Positions 1-10,261 of a DNA stretch of 38,473 nucleotides are shown one piece after another. How positions within the stretch are numbered: position 1 is the first letter of the stretch; every line of letters begins with the position of its first letter. The notes below the pieces were generated by a model. The model was not told the origin of the DNA. It searched no databases and saw only the letters and a list, made by a program, of their open reading frames with translations. The stretch is from Paulinella micropora (lineage: Eukaryota; Cercozoa; Imbricatea; Euglyphida), in NCBI GenBank assembly GCA_009731375.1, contig BJOX01000322.1, positions 482,129-520,601 on the forward strand. The letters are read 5' to 3'. A program made the translations under genes and the position numbers.

Positions 1-1
1 A

Positions 2-2587
2 GGAGGAAGAGGAGGAAGAGGACTGAATGAAGGAGGAGGAGGAGGATTGAATGAAGGAGTAGGAGGAGGAGTAGAAGAGGGCTGGGATGATGAAGGAAGA
101 TATGGAGGAGATGAAGATGAAGGAGGATTTGAACAAGAAGAGACGGGAGGAGGAGGAGCATATGGTAATCCCTTACCACCTGCCTACACGGGAGGAGGAG
201 GACGAAAAATGATCGACTTGATTCATAGTGATGGAGAGGAGATCACAGTGGAGGAACAACAGTGGGTGCAAGACCACTATGACCTCACTAAAGAAGAGTT
301 TGATAACAAGATGGGGGTAGAGAAGGATACCTATGTGTGGATCCCTCAGGATCAAAGAAGAGAGAAAAGTCGTGCTAAAAAGGATGTCTATATCCTATTA
401 TCAAACACAGCACAGCTCCTCGGCAAACTGGTCTCTGATCCAGAAGAGAGAAAGAAGATACATATTATCAAGTTTGGGGACACACACACCCACCTTGAAT
501 TACTCGATGCTATCTTTGGGGTGTACACTCAAACCCTGATTTGGGAACGTACATACGGCCCACGATGTGAGGGTTACCTCCAGTACACAAACCCAAGAGC
601 AACGGCCAGATTCCTCGCGACTGGTCAGGAGGCAGTCGATGTAACAAAAATGAAGACCAATCTGGGTTCGAAAAACTCGAGTGGCATATTTCATTTTTTT
701 ACAATGGAAATAAAGGCCTTGGAGGAGGGGAAGGCAGAGATGGAAAAAAGCATTAAGGCAGCAGGAGAAACTCATCCTGTGATTGATGAGTTAGAGAAGA
801 CCGACAGAGTTCTGACCAAGATCAGACTGTTGATGGGTGCGTTACTGCACAAGGAGGCATGGAAGAGATGGATTCCTACCAAGGATCACTCTGTCCTTAA
901 ATCACTTAGTAACGCACCACCGGTCGCCAACAAAGCAGGTGTTGACCAATATGTGGAGAAATATAATTTTCTCAGATCTGCTTCTGAATTGGTGGCCTTT
1001 ATCACTCATGCTCAAAAGCTGGTGATATCTGAGAAGAAGAAGGCGAAAGAGAATGAGGAGTTCGAGAAGACGATGAGACTGGAAAGAATGAAAGCAAAAG
1101 TGAGTGGTGCAAAGACACACCCTCCGACATATTTGACCCCACCAGCTCCTGCCCCACCAGCCCCTGCACCCTCGGGCTCAACTACGGTGGTGGTCACAAA
1201 CACGGAGAAGAAGGACAGACAGAACATCATAAATGCCTTCAAGGGGAAGAAAGGAGGAGTGGCAAGTCTCATGCTATATGCCAAGACGAGCTCAGACAAA
1301 GACTCTGATGCTTCGCTTTTGAGCAAGCTCAAAGAGATCAATGCCTGCATGAAGGCTTTTCCTTGCGACGAAACGCAGGAATACGAGGCCCTTGTTACTG
1401 TTTTTGACCAATCTCTAGTCTCGGAGGGATTTGATCTGACACAGTACAAGTTTTTGAGAAAGAAGGAGGAGATTAAGAGAAACAATGCAACAGGCCTAGA
1501 CGCTCAGTGTGAACTGGCGGTGGCCACACTCATTTCATATTTTCAATCTCATGGATACCAGCATCTCTGCACTGGTACTCTCATAGGATTTGAAATCTTT
1601 GAGACAGTGGCGATGAGTTTGAGGAGTGCTGTTGGCTTGGCGGCGACCCTTACGGAGGTAGTTTCCTCCTATGGGCTATTCTATGGCCGCAAGTCGATCA
1701 TCCTCTATTTCTTTTCGGCGTTACACACAGTTAACCCGAGTAAGCTTACTCAGCTCATACAACAATGCTCGACGTTTAGCTCAGTGAAGTCCAAGAACTT
1801 CCTCGAGACACACGTGTTCGAAAATACGGTTCAAAGCGTTGCTCCGTCAGCACTGTTTCAAGAAGTGATGAGTGCATGCTCAAACATGGACTCGCTCACG
1901 GAGGCACATACGGCACAGGCAGGCGGTGTACCTGTTGGCGCACAAGCCACGTACACAAACAGAGTTGCCGGTTGGAAGAGACAGAGAGAGCCAGACCTGA
2001 AGACCGCATGTTGGAGGTGGTTCGCGGGCTTGCAGTGTAAGGCACAAATGGAGAACAGAGACTGCTCTTTCAATCATGATAGGCAGAACACAACAGCAAG
2101 GGCAAATTTTCTGAGCAGGACGGAAGGCAAGGAACCGGGCCTTTTCAACATGCTTCAGATTGCCGCTGTGAACGAAGGTTGGTATGCCAATATGTGTGAT
2201 GATGAGGAGTTACGAGAGGCAATCATTACCTACATGAAGAGGATGAAGGAGAAGAAGGAGGAAAGGGAGAGACAAAAGAACTTAAAGGCCTCTCAAAGAG
2301 GACGAGAAGGAGGAGCAGGGGGAGGACGAGGACGAGGAACATGGAGAGGAGCCTTGAGGTGGCAAAGGAACCCCTCAGAGAGGAAGAGGAGGAGGTCGGG
2401 GATATACCCCTTATGGAGGGAGAGCTGTTCGAGCTCCAGCCCCCCCCCACCCAGAGGAGGAGGAGGCTCATGGGCAAGCTCCAACCCGAATTTCGGTCGA
2501 GCTCAGGCCTACAACACTGCCTCGGAGACCGATACGTCATCCCACCCGGACACTACTCAAGGTAATCGTTTCGAGGTGGTGGAATGA
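2..2587 (+). CDS. Ty3/gypsy Gag-like protein, 5' end cut by window edge
   Basis: This frame is open from base 2, so the protein begins outside the window. The first start-like codon near 47 is TTG and is unlikely to be the true start. The N-terminus is Gly/Glu/Asp-rich. The central part (about residues 60-600, counting from base 47) is helical and charged, interrupted by a Pro/Ala linker (APAPPAPAPSG) near residue 370. Near the C-terminus is a Cys/His cluster, C655-x8-C664-x8-C673-x3-H677, which resembles a CCCH zinc finger rather than the CCHC knuckle usual in Gag. It is followed by an Arg/Gly-rich tail (GGGRGRGTWRG) suited to RNA binding. The Gag role is inferred from its place directly upstream of pol in the same frame. 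It ends at a TGA at 2585-2587. A nucleocapsid-type role in packaging element RNA is likely; no capsid fold was verified. Confidence 0.7.
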   Translation, partial: GGRGGRGLNEGGGGGLNEGVGGGVEEGWDDEGRYGGDEDEGGFEQEETGGGGAYGNPLPPAYTGGGGRKMIDLIHSDGEEITVEEQQWVQDHYDLTKEEFDNKMGVEKDTYVWIPQDQRREKSRAKKDVYILLSNTAQLLGKLVSDPEERKKIHIIKFGDTHTHLELLDAIFGVYTQTLIWERTYGPRCEGYLQYTNPRATARFLATGQEAVDVTKMKTNLGSKNSSGIFHFFTMEIKALEEGKAEMEKSIKAAGETHPVIDELEKTDRVLTKIRLLMGALLHKEAWKRWIPTKDHSVLKSLSNAPPVANKAGVDQYVEKYNFLRSASELVAFITHAQKLVISEKKKAKENEEFEKTMRLERMKAKVSGAKTHPPTYLTPPAPAPPAPAPSGSTTVVVTNTEKKDRQNIINAFKGKKGGVASLMLYAKTSSDKDSDASLLSKLKEINACMKAFPCDETQEYEALVTVFDQSLVSEGFDLTQYKFLRKKEEIKRNNATGLDAQCELAVATLISYFQSHGYQHLCTGTLIGFEIFETVAMSLRSAVGLAATLTEVVSSYGLFYGRKSIILYFFSALHTVNPSKLTQLIQQCSTFSSVKSKNFLETHVFENTVQSVAPSALFQEVMSACSNMDSLTEAHTAQAGGVPVGAQATYTNRVAGWKRQREPDLKTACWRWFAGLQCKAQMENRDCSFNHDRQNTTARANFLSRTEGKEPGLFNMLQIAAVNEGWYANMCDDEELREAIITYMKRMKEKKEERERQKNLKASQRGREGGAGGGRGRGTWRGALRWQRNPSERKRRRSGIYPLWRESCSSSSPPPPRGGGGSWASSNPNFGRAQAYNTASETDTSSHPDTTQGNRFEVVE

Positions 2588-2593
2588 CTGGAG
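2585..2593 (+). promoter_or_regulatory. In-frame TGA between gag and pol: candidate readthrough site
   Basis: Gag ends with TGA followed by CTGGAG. The next 1938 codons are open in the same frame and encode pol. The pol frame has no ATG until about position 2768, so translation by stop-codon readthrough is the simplest route to a Gag-Pol fusion. The UGA-CUG context is close to the known readthrough-prone UGA-CUA. A nonsense mutation in an originally fused ORF is the alternative. Confidence 0.5.
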
Positions 2594-5500
2594 GGGGAAG
2601 AAGAGAGGAAGGAGAAGACTGTGAAGTTTAACCCTAAAGTCACAGTGCTTTCTAATGCTGTTGTGCAGACTGGGCCAACGCTTCCTCTATGTGAAAACAA
2701 AGATGTGGGTACACAGAGACTGCAGCCCCAAGGTAGTCTCATACCCGTTCATACAGCACGGTTACCAATGATAACTGATGCAAATAGGAAGGCGAGACTT
2801 GCGATGGAGGCGAGGAGGCCAATGGCAGACGTATCGCCTCGGCCAAGCAAACAACCACGAACAGACTCAATGTCTACGGTCGCGGCGGGTGGCGAGCAAA
2901 AAGACAATGTGTGTACTCAAGTACCACAAGACAATGTCGCTCAAATAGTAAACGCACCAGTACCGCAGAATAATAAAAATGTTAATGAGGTGAAGCAGGA
3001 GGAGAAGAAGGAGGAGTTGAAAAACTTAGAGACAAGACTCCAAAATTTGGAACGTAAAGTTCTTGTTCTCGCAGCCAATATACACAGGCCCGATGCTCTG
3101 TGTTATACGGAACTTTATTGTGAAACATTGAAGACAATATTAAAAGTTGGTAATGATACGATGGCGAATATTAATATTGTCGGCCGGAAGTTTTTTAATC
3201 GATACCGGGACTGGGTGGACGGAAATATGAAAAAGTCAACGGGCACTCTCAAAGGAGTGAGCAGCCGGACGGATATCACGGGAATCATCACACTGACCTT
3301 TAAATTGAAATCCGCACGAGTATACCGTATGGACCTCTATGTCGTCCCCGGTTACCACGGGTCAATATTACTATCGTATGACCAATTGGCTACGATGGGG
3401 GCTGTGATTGATTGCGCCGCACGGCGAGTGATATATGGAGTAAAAAGAGGAGAAGAGAACGATATTGATCCCTTCAACGCTACTGACTCTTATGAGGCTT
3501 ATGAGCTGAGTCTAGCGACGGATCACAAAAAGATGGCCATCGCACATGAGGCACTTGAGGTGTACGTTCACCCCCATGTCGTAAGACCGGATGAACTGTC
3601 CTGGACCGACAATTGGGAATCCCAAGTGTGCACTGTCACAGTTCCGACATGCCATTGGGACAAAAAGTCTATTGATGACTTAATCGAGAAGCGAAAGGAG
3701 GAGATTATATGTGTCGCACAAAGAAGCCCGTCGTTGGCGAGATTCGCGGAAGGAGTAGGAACAGATGTCCATATTACTAACGGATACTGTTTCCATGCGA
3801 AAGTAGGAGAAGAAAAAAGGGAGGCGTTTGTACCAAGGAGAACGGGGCGAATCCCGGATACTCCACCAGAAACTATTAAAAGTTTTATTACTGATTTCTG
3901 GGGTGACGAGCCCACGTGGCCGCGTTCACTGTCTGAAGTGAAGAAATGCTTACGGACTTTATTCGAAAATAATAAGCCGTATACTATTATCCTGCCATAT
4001 AATGAGAAGGCGATATGGGCGCAGGAAATAAGGGACCGGCTTATTGATCATCCTATACCGGTACCCTCTCGCAAGCAACAGCTAGTGGTGGCTTGTCGTA
4101 TGGGAACTCGTGAGCAGAGCAGTGCATACAAGCGGAAGCTCAGAGACCTCGACAAGTTGAAATTGATACCGCAAGCATTCACATGCTTTGATGGTTTTTA
4201 CACCCGTAAAGCTCCTTTGCAATACGCGAGACTCATTGACATGCTGGTGGAGCTCGGTAAAGATGATGAGCCGGACACGGTCACGTATGAAAAGACGGGC
4301 CTAGATGATGTCTCGGAAGAGGACTTAGGCTTGGAGGAGGACAGAGAACCCCTCAAGCAGCATAAGCAGATGTCTGATGAAGATTTTCAAGAGGCGGCGC
4401 GGAAAATATTGGAAGAAGGAGTAGGCACGGAGAAGGAGAAGGAGCTTTTAAAAGCCAAATTAGAGGCGAACAAGGAAATTTTTGACCCTCCACATGCAGG
4501 TGGTGTCAAGCCTGAAGATTTCACTGCGGTTATTTACAAAATACCGGGTGCGGAGCCGTCACCGGCACCACGAAGGGCGAATTTGAGTATACATGAGGCG
4601 AAGATAGCGGAGGAGCTAGCAAGACAGCTGCTCAATGAGGACTTTATTGAGAGATCAACATCTCCAATAGTCTCACAACCGAGAATAGTGCCGAAGCCAG
4701 GAGGAGAATGGCGCCTGACAGTTAACTATGCTCGTGTTAACAAGGTGCTGGAGGAAGAGAGAAATCCTCTCCCGACATTAGAAGAAGGAAGGAGAGTACT
4801 GCGGAATGCAAAATTCTATTCGGTCATTGACCTTAAGAATGGCTTCTGGCAGATACCACTGGAGGAAAAGTCCAGATGGCTGACGGCGTTTGTGGTGGGT
4901 ATGGAAATATACCAATGGAAAGTGCTTCCGATGGGCCTCAAGCAAGCCCCAGGACTTTTCCAGAAGGCGATGCAGAAGATGTTGAGCAGTCAGTACGATG
5001 ATTTGTCTGACGGTGGCTTTATGAGAAGGCGGGGACAGAAGGCGGGAGAATATGCATTTTGCTATATCGATGACATTATCGTATACTCTAACACAATGGA
5101 GGAGCATATCGATCATTTGTCCGATATATTCAGGCGCATCGGAGCTTTTGGCCTGAAGTGCAATCTAAAGAAGTGTCAACTTGCCAAGACGAGTGTGACA
5201 TACTTAGGGTACGAGATCTCCCATAATCGAGTCTCGATATCCAAAGAGAAGAGGGAGGAGATTATGAATCGACCGATACCGAAGAACCGCACTGAATTGC
5301 ACTCATTCCTTGCGATGGCGCAATACTATAGCCAGTTTATACCCGATTGGGGTGCAACACGGGCTAAAGTGGAGAAAATGATAGATTTTGGAGACTTTGA
5401 GAAGTGGGACGAAGAGGCTTTGCAAGCGTTTCATGCGCTCAAAGATCTCATTTACAAAGACCCGAAAGACGGAGGACTGGTGTTAACGATGCCCGACTTT

Positions 5501-8401
5501 ACGAAACAATTCGTAGTCGATACAGACGCATCTAAGTTTGCGATTGGGGCTGTATTACAACAAGAGGATGAGGAGAAGAAATTACGCCCAATCATGTTTA
5601 TTAGTAGGAAGTTGTGTGCGGCGGAGAGAAACTATTGCACAAGGCAAAGAGAGGCGTTGGCGGTAGTATGGGCCCTCAAGAGGCTCAGAGAGTATTTGTG
5701 GGGAGGACCTCAATTTACTGTCAGAACTGATCATCATAACCTGTTATGGTTGATGAATCATGAACAGACGGGACGGCTGGCGCGGTGGCAAGCGTTCTTG
5801 TCTTGTTTCGATTTTACAATGGTCCATCTACCGGGAAAGCGAAATGTGGTCGCTGATAGCCTCTCTAGGCTAGAGTTTAACTCAGAAGTATCGGCGTTGG
5901 TGTCCACGGTGGAGATGGAAGACTTGTCCACTGACAAGGTGTATGAGGTCAGCCACATTGAGGCGATGGAGATGGCGAGTGGAGTCCGATATGACCGCAC
6001 AGGTCTACGGTACAGTCCACAAGGCCCGGATCACGGGATATGTTGTGAGCTACATACCCAGGAGGACGCTGAGTGGTCCTATGAGGTATATGAGAATGCG
6101 AAGGCGAACATAAGAGAGGAAGAGGAGACGCAGGAAGTTTATGCGGAGCCTCCTCAAGAGCGGAGAAGTGACCTAGACGATGACCCGGAAAGAATAGGGA
6201 TACGGCTAGAAGATGGTACTATCCATATAGCCTCGCCTACCGCATGGAGGCAACAACAGGCTCAAGATCCGGAGTTTAAGGAACTCATACAGTTATATCA
6301 GAACCCGGATGAGCTACAGATGACGAAAGCGATCAAAGATCAGATGAAGGAGATGGGATGGAGAGATGGTCTACTGTGGTACAAGGGCCTTCACGGTCGC
6401 TATGCGTCACAGCCGGACAAATGGACCCTTTGGGTACCGGAGAGTCTGAGACGATTTATATTTGTCGCAGCCCACAATTGCCCACTTTTGGCGCATCCGG
6501 GTCGACAACGAACTCATATGTTCGTAGCGAGGCGATTCTGGTGGAAGAAGATGAAGGAGGAGATAGATCAGGCGGTGGATGCATGCATCCCGTGCAAGAT
6601 AAACAAAACACCACTGAAGGCAAATTTCGGCCTGATTGGCGAATTTCCTCTTCATGCGGGGATGTTTGAGTTTATACACATTGATCATGTGGGACCTTTC
6701 CCAGAATCGAAGGATGGTTACAAATACCTCCTTACGGCTATTGACAGAGCCACCAACTATGTGTGGATCATCCCTGTCAAAGACGTTACCGGCAAGACGA
6801 CGGCCGAGGCGCTGATCGATAGGATCATCTCACAGATCGGAGTACCAAGAAAGATATGTTCTGATCGAGGCTCGGACTTTAATAACGAGGTCATCGACAA
6901 ACTATCTAAGTATTACGGGATGAAATGGCAATATGTTACTGCCTATAACCCGCGAGCAAATGGGAAAATCGAGCGGGTACACAGACCCCTCAAAGCCTCG
7001 CTAAAGATGTATTGCACGAAGAAGGAGAATCAAAGAGCATGGGTCGAGGCAGCACCATCATTTGCGTTTGCAATGAACTGTCTACCCTCTACGGCGTTAG
7101 GAGGCTCGAAGAGCTCAATCTCGCCATATCAGTTAGTATATGGGCGTGAGCCTGATATCCCGACTTCGCTCCTTCACCCAAAAGACACTTGGGCGGATGC
7201 GGATGAGTTGTTTGGGATGAGACTTAGAGTGAAGATGGAGGCGGAACAAATAGTCAGGGCGCATAGAGAGGCGGAGCGCCGAAAGACTGATGCTGAAGGG
7301 GTGCGACAAGCGCACTTGGATCAGATCAAGTTCCAGGTCGGGGATATTGTACTATTGTACCATCCTCAAGTCCCGAAGGGAGTCAGCTCTAAGCTGTTCA
7401 CTCACTGGAAAGGACCTTATCAGATTATGGAACAGACGGGACCTCTGAATTACAAGATCAGGGGTAGAGGGAAGGTGCAAATTGTGAATGTAAGAAGGCT
7501 GATTAAGTATGATCCCTTCTTACTGGAAGATGAATCCGTTGAGGAGGCGTTAAAACGGATGAAGGATGATTTCAAAGAGGTGCCGCCCATCCACAAGGAG
7601 GCTGGCATAGACCAAGACGATGCTTATCGGGCACCGATAGCTGAGAAGGAGGAGAGTGAGGTGGACAGCAAGGAGAAGACTGACCGCATAAGCGCGGTGG
7701 GGACTCAGTCCAAGTCTCCGCGAGAGCATAGCGGAAAGAAGGAGAAGATCACAGAGGCGCAGCTAAGGAGAGCGCGGAATGATCTTATCAACGACCAACC
7801 GAGGAAGGCGATGAGGTCGATGAGATCAAAGGACGTCCACCAGGAGGAGGAGGGGACGGACACTGACCCAAACGCGGGCAACGTTGAGATTGTCCATGAG
7901 CGATGGAAGGAAGGCGATGCGATAGCAACCATCGCATGGGTGAAAAATGTTTTCTATCTGATGAGACCAGCGGAACAACATGTCGCTGATGACACTCTCT
8001 CAGACTTATACTTGATGCGGGTCGTGGCGGTCCCACGACAGATGCGTGTCACACGGACACTCAAAATATCATCAGCCGCAAAGATAGTACAACCGATACT
8101 CCAGTTCTGGAGAAGTATGGACCCGGTTGAGGATCCAAAGGCAAGACATTATCTGCCAGTATATAAAGACGCAAAAAGTCTCGAGACATGGGATGATACA
8201 ATTACTCCCAGAGACAAGGATTACACTGCGTGGACCATTCAGACACTGCCAAGAGGAGTGCTTGATGTCCCTTTTGAATTATCGTTGGGCGGAATCCCTA
8301 ATAAGATCTGGGACATTCTCGAACAGTCAAAGTTCGATCTGACTTTTGTTGGTGGTCCTCCACCAGGCAAAGAAATCCGCGCCAGACGACGAAGGCAGTG
8401 A
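2588..8401 (+). CDS. pol: Ty3/gypsy Pol polyprotein (protease, RT, RNase H, integrase)
   Basis: Residues are counted from 2621. A coiled-coil-like segment (about 125-150) precedes a divergent retropepsin: NDTMAN at about 178-182 stands where D-T/S-G-A is usual, and ILLSYDQLATMGAVID supplies the protease C-terminal motif. Reverse transcriptase spans about 660-880 with the catalytic YIDD at 815-818. RNase H follows, with D967 in VVDTDAS and the TDHHNLLWL motif. Integrase has the HHCC zinc site starting at H1285 and a DD35E triad at D1355, D1415 and E1451. A GPY/F module (HWKGPYQI, near 1598) confirms Ty3/gypsy order, with integrase after RNase H. About 330 further residues have no domain I recognise; no chromodomain is evident. 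The ORF is uninterrupted over 5.8 kb, so the copy looks young. Protease Gly-to-Met (DTM) is the one odd catalytic neighbourhood. The element makes the enzymes for reverse transcription and integration of its own RNA. Confidence 0.95.
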   Translation: MEGEEERKEKTVKFNPKVTVLSNAVVQTGPTLPLCENKDVGTQRLQPQGSLIPVHTARLPMITDANRKARLAMEARRPMADVSPRPSKQPRTDSMSTVAAGGEQKDNVCTQVPQDNVAQIVNAPVPQNNKNVNEVKQEEKKEELKNLETRLQNLERKVLVLAANIHRPDALCYTELYCETLKTILKVGNDTMANINIVGRKFFNRYRDWVDGNMKKSTGTLKGVSSRTDITGIITLTFKLKSARVYRMDLYVVPGYHGSILLSYDQLATMGAVIDCAARRVIYGVKRGEENDIDPFNATDSYEAYELSLATDHKKMAIAHEALEVYVHPHVVRPDELSWTDNWESQVCTVTVPTCHWDKKSIDDLIEKRKEEIICVAQRSPSLARFAEGVGTDVHITNGYCFHAKVGEEKREAFVPRRTGRIPDTPPETIKSFITDFWGDEPTWPRSLSEVKKCLRTLFENNKPYTIILPYNEKAIWAQEIRDRLIDHPIPVPSRKQQLVVACRMGTREQSSAYKRKLRDLDKLKLIPQAFTCFDGFYTRKAPLQYARLIDMLVELGKDDEPDTVTYEKTGLDDVSEEDLGLEEDREPLKQHKQMSDEDFQEAARKILEEGVGTEKEKELLKAKLEANKEIFDPPHAGGVKPEDFTAVIYKIPGAEPSPAPRRANLSIHEAKIAEELARQLLNEDFIERSTSPIVSQPRIVPKPGGEWRLTVNYARVNKVLEEERNPLPTLEEGRRVLRNAKFYSVIDLKNGFWQIPLEEKSRWLTAFVVGMEIYQWKVLPMGLKQAPGLFQKAMQKMLSSQYDDLSDGGFMRRRGQKAGEYAFCYIDDIIVYSNTMEEHIDHLSDIFRRIGAFGLKCNLKKCQLAKTSVTYLGYEISHNRVSISKEKREEIMNRPIPKNRTELHSFLAMAQYYSQFIPDWGATRAKVEKMIDFGDFEKWDEEALQAFHALKDLIYKDPKDGGLVLTMPDFTKQFVVDTDASKFAIGAVLQQEDEEKKLRPIMFISRKLCAAERNYCTRQREALAVVWALKRLREYLWGGPQFTVRTDHHNLLWLMNHEQTGRLARWQAFLSCFDFTMVHLPGKRNVVADSLSRLEFNSEVSALVSTVEMEDLSTDKVYEVSHIEAMEMASGVRYDRTGLRYSPQGPDHGICCELHTQEDAEWSYEVYENAKANIREEEETQEVYAEPPQERRSDLDDDPERIGIRLEDGTIHIASPTAWRQQQAQDPEFKELIQLYQNPDELQMTKAIKDQMKEMGWRDGLLWYKGLHGRYASQPDKWTLWVPESLRRFIFVAAHNCPLLAHPGRQRTHMFVARRFWWKKMKEEIDQAVDACIPCKINKTPLKANFGLIGEFPLHAGMFEFIHIDHVGPFPESKDGYKYLLTAIDRATNYVWIIPVKDVTGKTTAEALIDRIISQIGVPRKICSDRGSDFNNEVIDKLSKYYGMKWQYVTAYNPRANGKIERVHRPLKASLKMYCTKKENQRAWVEAAPSFAFAMNCLPSTALGGSKSSISPYQLVYGREPDIPTSLLHPKDTWADADELFGMRLRVKMEAEQIVRAHREAERRKTDAEGVRQAHLDQIKFQVGDIVLLYHPQVPKGVSSKLFTHWKGPYQIMEQTGPLNYKIRGRGKVQIVNVRRLIKYDPFLLEDESVEEALKRMKDDFKEVPPIHKEAGIDQDDAYRAPIAEKEESEVDSKEKTDRISAVGTQSKSPREHSGKKEKITEAQLRRARNDLINDQPRKAMRSMRSKDVHQEEEGTDTDPNAGNVEIVHERWKEGDAIATIAWVKNVFYLMRPAEQHVADDTLSDLYLMRVVAVPRQMRVTRTLKISSAAKIVQPILQFWRSMDPVEDPKARHYLPVYKDAKSLETWDDTITPRDKDYTAWTIQTLPRGVLDVPFELSLGGIPNKIWDILEQSKFDLTFVGGPPPGKEIRARRRRQ

Positions 8402-9095
8402 CAAAGAAACTATTTTTCTTTATGCGTCTCAAATAAACTGATTGATTGCCCACGGCGTATCATGATTTGATCATGCATCATCAGTTATCAATATGAATAT
8501 TAAAAAGACTCAGTGATATAACTTGGCATTCGATCGCAACATACGAGTGCGAAAGGTCGATCGACGATGATACTACACCGTATACGGGGATCGCTAGTGT
8601 ATTGAGCGATGGTGTTCCCGGGTATGACCCTTTCCAAGTCCTGGGATGATGTTCTCGAAAATGAAATGTTCTCTGAAACTTTCATTAAATTATTTTTTAC
8701 GATAGATTATATACTGTCGTACCTGAGCACGGTCAATCTCTACTTGTGTCGGTATATCGCAGGGTCGGGTACATACACCTCGACTTCGGATATAGCTATT
8801 AGGACTGGCCCCCTAATACTATATCATAGGATATCCGCCTTATACAAGGGTATGTCATTAAAAAAGACAATGTACTTACGATCTCCCTGTGAATAATAAT
8901 AATAATAGATGATAATGATAAGAAGAAGAAGAGATCAAAGGGGGAATCGTACTACAGCACCACGTTGCTTGTATTTTTTATTAATAGTACGTTTGTTCTT
9001 GACATACTGCCGAGAAAAAAAAAAAAAAAAAAAGAGATTGAGGGGAAGGAGTTCAAAAATCTACAAGAATGGCTGGAGAATCCGCTTTGACGTGC
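8402..9095 (+). other. 3' untranslated/LTR region of the gypsy element (boundary not resolved)
   Basis: No credible gene lies here. AATAAA-like sequence occurs just after the pol stop (about 8431). A purine-rich tract (AGAAGAAGAAGAGATCAAAG followed by GGGGA, about 8922-8946) is a candidate polypurine primer before a 3' LTR. An A19-type run at about 9014-9033 follows. The 5' LTR is outside the window, so the 3' LTR cannot be defined by comparison. Confidence 0.35.
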
Positions 9096-9131
9096 NNNNN
9101 NNNNNAGGCTAGAGAATCCAATTTGACGTGC
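9071..9131. other. Assembly gap (N 9096-9105) flanked by near-duplicate 25-mers
   Basis: Bases 9071-9095 and 9107-9131 are the same 25-mer with three mismatches, on either side of ten Ns. This looks like two contig ends that overlap but were not merged, or a short tandem repeat that broke the assembly. Confidence 0.8.
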
Positions 9132-9238
9132 CGTATGAGGATATATTTATCGTCTTTTAGCGTCTATCCGTGGGTCGATGCGCTGTGCGGCATGACTCCA
9201 TAGCGCATACTATTTGCAGAAAGCAATCAGAAGGTGTA

Positions 9239-9261
9239 TGACGGAAATGCTATTTCCGTCA
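9239..9261. repeat. Perfect 10-bp hairpin with 3-nt loop
   Basis: TGACGGAAAT, loop GCT, ATTTCCGTCA. It lies in otherwise featureless DNA (9106-9480) between the gypsy element and the viral fibre remnant. That stretch also has a short minus-strand open segment (about 9292-9426) with no recognisable motif. The function of the hairpin is unknown. Confidence 0.5.
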
Positions 9262-9480
9262 TAAAATCGGGAGGGGGTACTGTAGGCATCACCCCCCGGA
9301 TAGCCGGTAAAAAGTACCTTTTCCTGGTGACAGGTGCACCAGCTTGCTTTTCAGTATTATTTGTCCGGATTGGACCTGATGCCATTTTATTCCTGGTCTG
9401 TTGCCGTTTTCCTTTTTGGCTTCACTGAGCTAATATAACGAGACATCATTCCCATCTTTTGAGGACTGTGTTTGGTTGTA

Positions 9481-9690
9481 TTACCGCTTTTTACGAGTTA
9501 TCGTTGGGGGCATTACAATAATCACATCACTATGTGTATCAATACTTCCACTTGCCGACACTTTCGCGTTGTTGGAGTCGTGCTCTGATAACCAAGTTGC
9601 GATAGCCCTACCATTTAGTTGATTTACATTTGTAATGTTTTTGGTTGTTCATATTTATTCCTCCCGTTATACTGGTGTTTATGTGACTGC
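9481..9690 (-). pseudogene. Tail-fibre-like gene, 3' fragment beyond the piggyBac insertion
   Basis: On the minus strand one frame reads ITNVNQLNGR, then SEHDSNNAKVSASGSIDTHS, then DV, and stops at 9481-9483. This matches a segment in the larger fibre fragment at 12608-13533 (NITGVNLLN, then KVSAGGSIDSHSDV). The upstream edge carries TGGINM in another frame. In tail-fibre proteins a motif of the type LRLDG-TxTG-xINM-NITNVN is common. The right-hand fragment ends in FLRLDGTASV and this one starts in TGGINM, so the two were probably one gene before the transposon inserted. A frameshift separates TGGINM from ITNVN. Confidence 0.6.
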
Positions 9691-9711
9691 GCCTGGATGC
9701 CGGCCGGCATC
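9691..9711 (+). repeat. Left terminal inverted repeat of the piggyBac-type element
   Basis: GCCTGGATGCCGGCCGGCAT followed by C. The reverse complement of the right end reads GCCTGGTGATGCCGGGCGGC. A degenerate related palindrome (GATGCCGCGTGGCATC) lies inside the element at about 9882-9897. Confidence 0.55.
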
Positions 9712-10251
9712 AATATTTCAAGCTCTTTCAAGTCAGTAAAAAATAATTTTTTTAATTTTTTTTCAATATTAATATTAAATATTTGATTTCCGGTATCAAA
9801 ATCAATGAAAATTTATTATACTTATTAAAATCTAACCTCTAACAGTGTCCGACTCACACTTGAGTCATAGTCATTTTTAGGCTGATGCCGCGTGGCATCA
9901 CTGTCTTTGAGAGGGTGTCTAAGCGCGTTTGCGCTTCTTGGAGAGGGGCTTGCCGTGCTGTTTATGCCAGGCGTGACACGTACGTCCTTTAGAGTTACAT
10001 AGAGGCATGTTTGGTCCACAGGTCGCGCAGTAATACTCGGTAAACTTCACCTTACTCTCTGCGTACGCATACACGGGCACACACGGCATCTACGTCTCTT
10101 CGCACGCTCTAAACTACCAGGGAAGGCGTCACCTGCCTCCACCTTCTTCTTAACTTTATCTCCCTGAACGGTCATTGGATACCTGGACAGAAGCATGCAT
10201 GAGGGTGGGTTGGGGTCGACGCTACCTTCTACCACACGGGGGGGGGGGGGG

Positions 10252-10261
10252 NNNNNNNNNN
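10252..10261. other. Assembly gap at a poly-G run
   Basis: A run of about 13 G precedes ten Ns inside the transposase C-terminal region. Homopolymer collapse at the contig end is likely, so the reading frame across it cannot be trusted. Confidence 0.8.

Noticed and set aside
8500-8896. Short ORFs after the gypsy pol
   Set aside because: They have no motif, overlap on both strands, and lie in the probable LTR region.
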